From: Collinsella sp.
GTDB lineage: Bacteria; Actinomycetota; Coriobacteriia; Coriobacteriales; Coriobacteriaceae
Length of the DNA: 25,126 nucleotides
Assembly (NCBI GenBank): GCA_019419455.1
Contig: DXZW01000007.1
Span: forward strand, 1-25,126
Direction: 5' to 3'
In this document: piece after piece, positions 23,209 through 25,126 of the stretch
Layout of the letters: every line of letters starts with the position of its first letter
How positions within the stretch are numbered: the stretch's first letter is position 1
Notes under the pieces: generated by a model
Databases searched by the model: none
The model's input: the letters and a program-made list of their open reading frames with translations, nothing else
What the model was told of the DNA's origin: nothing
Translations under genes and position numbers: made by a program

Positions 23209-24177
23209 ATGAACGTTTCACAAGCACTCGAATACGAGCGCCAGCCGTTTATTCCCATGTTTATCTATGGCGATCACGGCGCCATGGAGTCCGAGCGCCA
23301 GAAGGGCGAAGAGGCCCTCAAGGTGCTCGAGACCGAGTACTTTACCGCCGAGGTCGACCCCGGCTTCGACTTTGCCACCGTGCGCGACCTGGCCGACCGC
23401 AACCGCGACCTGTGCGACCAGATTGGCGAGGCACGCCTGCGCAACGTGACGCCCGCGACGCTTTCGCGCGGCCTGTCCGATGCCGACACCTGCGCCGCCA
23501 TCGGCAAGATGCAAAAGCGCACCGCCGCGTCCGTTATGCGCGAGATCCGCGGCGACCGCGACGCGCTCGGCGTGGCCTACGCCCGCAAGCCCATCCAGGG
23601 CACCGTGCTCGGTATCGACATCGAGACCACCGGCCGTGCACCCGAGCGCGGTTATATCATCAACGTGGGCTGGGAGATCATGGACCTCACGAGCGACGCC
23701 GTCCCGCACGACGCCGAGGCACACTACTGCGGTCTGCCCGACATCTACCGCGGCGAGGATGTACCGCTGTCGAATATCCACCACATCACCTGGGACGACA
23801 TCGACGGCAAGAAGCCGTTCCGCGAGAACAAGGAGCTGCAGAAGCAGCTGCTCAAGCTCATGAAGAAGTACCCGTACATGGCACACAACGCCGCGTTTGA
23901 GGACAGCTGGTTCAAGATCCACCTGGACGGCTACGCCGAGGCACGCCGCGCCGGTAAGATCATCGTCATCGATTCACGCCAGATCTGCCGCAGTCTGGAT
24001 GCCGACGTCCGCTCGCTCCCCCGCGAGTCCGCCCCCGCCGCGCTCGAAAACTGGGCGCGCCGCCGTGGAACCCTCGCCGCCGACGCCAACGAGCAGCACC
24101 TGGGCCTCGACGACACCGACCTCATGCTCCGCACGGTTCAGGCCGAGTTCAACCTCAAGAACCTATTCGCGAAATAA
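23209..24177 (+). CDS. DEDDh 3'-5' exonuclease domain protein
   Basis: This 322-residue protein has a DnaQ-like exonuclease domain in its second half. Exo I is VLGIDIETTG (D137, E139); Exo II contains AHNAAFEDSWF (D232); Exo III is H297 and D302 in EQHLGLDDTD, the H-x4-D of the DEDDh class. It is likely to degrade nucleic acid from the 3' end with two metal ions. Residues 1-130 form a separate, mainly helical, charged region that I do not recognise; it may set substrate or partner specificity. The ATG at 23209 follows AAGGAGC. It is divergent from the heavy-metal permease and has its own terminator, so it appears monocistronic. Confidence 0.88.
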   Translation: MNVSQALEYERQPFIPMFIYGDHGAMESERQKGEEALKVLETEYFTAEVDPGFDFATVRDLADRNRDLCDQIGEARLRNVTPATLSRGLSDADTCAAIGKMQKRTAASVMREIRGDRDALGVAYARKPIQGTVLGIDIETTGRAPERGYIINVGWEIMDLTSDAVPHDAEAHYCGLPDIYRGEDVPLSNIHHITWDDIDGKKPFRENKELQKQLLKLMKKYPYMAHNAAFEDSWFKIHLDGYAEARRAGKIIVIDSRQICRSLDADVRSLPRESAPAALENWARRRGTLAADANEQHLGLDDTDLMLRTVQAEFNLKNLFAK

Positions 24178-24589
24178 CCGATCCATCTGCGGGAGCGCCT
24201 GCCAGGCACAGCGCAATCCGTCTGGGCACACCGACACGCAGTAAACTAGGGCGCAGCCTTATGGCTGCACCCTAGTTTTCATCAAAACGAGCAAATACGC
24301 GTGCTTCACATAGTCGGCAGGTTGGCCCACCTACATTTTTCGAGTTGTTCGGCCAGCTGAACCACTAGTCAAGGCCCCTTGAACCGCAATCGAAGCTAAA
24401 ATCGCCTTAATTTCGCAACCAAGCCCCATAAATCTACCTGAATCAATTCGAATAGGACGTTGCGATCGCACCATTCGTATAGGATAAGGCCGAATAACTC
24501 AAATTATGTTGGTGAGGCGTCTTGGCGATGGTGGCGCGCGCAGACGTGGTGTAAGAGTGTCCTGAGGTCCGTCGCTGCAAGTCCCGATG
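24178..24589. other. Intergenic region between the exonuclease gene and the transposase
   Basis: These 412 bases hold the exonuclease terminator. They are followed by an AT-richer stretch (about 24281-24510) with no convincing frame, probably older flanking DNA. From about 24510 the sequence becomes very GC-rich and merges into the IS256-type element; its end may lie near GTGGTGTAAGAGTGTCC (24546-24562). Confidence 0.5.
24244..24280 (+). terminator. Terminator of the exonuclease gene
   Basis: AACTAGGG-C-GCAGCC (24244-24258) pairs with GGCTGC-A-CCCTAGTT (24263-24277) around TTAT, with one C-A mismatch, then TTC. It lies 66 nt past the stop. Confidence 0.8.
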
Positions 24590-25126
24590 TTACTCCTTCT
24601 TGAGGCCGCGCTTCTCGACTATCTCGTCCACTATCTCCCTGGCGCGCCGCCCGAGCGCGCGGCGCCTCCCCTCTGTCGGGGCCGGCCTGTCCGCGGGCTC
24701 GGCGAAGCCCTCGGCGGCCGAGGTCTCGGAGAACACGCGCTGCTGGGACCACTGCCCCTCGGTCTCCATGAGGCCCGCGCACGTCAGGCGCAGCATCGAC
24801 TCCCTCGAGGGGAAGGACTGCACGACCCTGTAGCGGCGCTTGATCTCGCGGTTGGCGCGCTCCTGGACGTTGTTGGTGCGGAGCTTGGCCCAGTGCGCCC
24901 TGGGGAAGGCCGTGAACGCCAGCGCGGAGTCCTCGGCCTGCTCGAAGACCTCGCCGGCCCTGGCGGACACCGACGCCACCCAGGGCGCCGCCTCGGCCCA
25001 CACGCAGCGCGCGAGGTCGGGGTCGTCCTGGTAGACCGCGGCGTGCACGAGGTCCCTGACGGCCGCCTTGGAGTCCTCGGGCCTGCCCGAGCAGGCGCTC
25101 TGGAGGTTGCGCTGCAGGTGCGTCAC
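24546..25126 (-). mobile_element. Partial IS256-family insertion sequence, cut by the window edge
   Basis: The element is called from its transposase and from a switch to higher GC content than the flank. The left boundary is inferred: GTGGTGTAAGAGTGTCC (24546-24562), read in reverse as GGACACTCTTACACCAC, could be the terminal repeat. The right end and target duplication are outside the window. Confidence 0.5.
24590..25126 (-). CDS. IS256-family (Mutator-type) transposase, C-terminal part
   Basis: This is the last 178 residues of a DDE transposase that moves an IS256-type element; the 5' part lies beyond the window. The sequence THLQRNL at the window edge, then LAFTAFPRAHWAKLRTNNVQERANREIKRR, is the hallmark of the family: FP-x-x-HW-x-K and TN-x-x-ER-x-N-x-E-x-KRR, with the last catalytic glutamate in this block. 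FPSRESMLRLTCAGLMETEGQWS continues as in relatives. The tail is charged and ends KKE. The piece is uninterrupted, so the element could be intact. Codons are richer in G and C than in the neighbouring genes, consistent with recent acquisition. Confidence 0.92.
   Translation of the reverse strand: MTHLQRNLQSACSGRPEDSKAAVRDLVHAAVYQDDPDLARCVWAEAAPWVASVSARAGEVFEQAEDSALAFTAFPRAHWAKLRTNNVQERANREIKRRYRVVQSFPSRESMLRLTCAGLMETEGQWSQQRVFSETSAAEGFAEPADRPAPTEGRRRALGRRAREIVDEIVEKRGLKKE

Overview
The window looks like an ordinary chromosomal stretch of a high-GC, Gram-positive gut actinobacterium of the Coriobacteriia, most likely Collinsella. This is an inference. It rests on the strongly GC-biased codon use, the mix of housekeeping genes, and an abundant short hairpin repeat (arms AAACCACCACAAAGG / CCTTTGTGGTGGTTT) that I associate with Collinsella intergenic regions. 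No rRNA, tRNA or CRISPR array was seen. The only mobile element is a partial IS256-type transposase at the right edge.

Layout. Positions 1-1032 (-) hold a PflX-like radical SAM protein. The long leader at 1033-1556 carries a candidate small structured RNA ending in an intrinsic terminator. Then come a WecA/TagO-type sugar-phosphate transferase and trpS (+). From 4352 to 8963 a run of minus-strand genes follows: a short methyltransferase-type DNA repair protein, a DegV fatty-acid-binding protein, a MarR regulator, a B3/B4-domain protein and ATP-dependent PEP carboxykinase. The region 8964-9342 holds two operator-like palindromes and a block of repeats. Next are a polysaccharide flippase (+), a PP2A/ApaH-type phosphatase (-) and a K+/H+ antiporter with C-terminal TrkA-C domains (+).

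Positions 13901-19705 are centred on serine metabolism: serC and serA (+), a strong terminator, an M20 peptidase, and a shortened DUF1015-family protein. These converge on two adjacent histidine-phosphatase paralogues (-). No SerB-type phosphoserine phosphatase lies here, so the paralogues are candidates for that step. The last part carries a nitroreductase (-) behind a DtxR/IdeR-like box, an HdeD-family membrane protein and a YaiI/DUF188 protein with no gap between them (+), and an ArsP_2-type heavy-metal permease with a very histidine-rich loop and its own palindromic promoter region (-). It ends with a DEDDh exonuclease (+) and the transposase remnant.

How it fits together. WecA and the flippase point to an undecaprenyl-phosphate-linked cell-surface polysaccharide. 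DegV and MarR suggest handling of exogenous fatty acid. pckA belongs to central carbon metabolism and has LacI-type operator symmetry. The DtxR-like box and the histidine-rich permease suggest metal homeostasis. All five copies of the hairpin repeat lie 11-33 nt beyond the stop codon of a minus-strand gene, so they probably act as 3'-end elements as well as being repeats. I did not find an obviously new multi-gene system. The observations most worth following are the serine-phosphatase hypothesis, the shortened DUF1015 protein, the hairpin repeats, the candidate RNA at about 1180-1325 and the operator palindromes.
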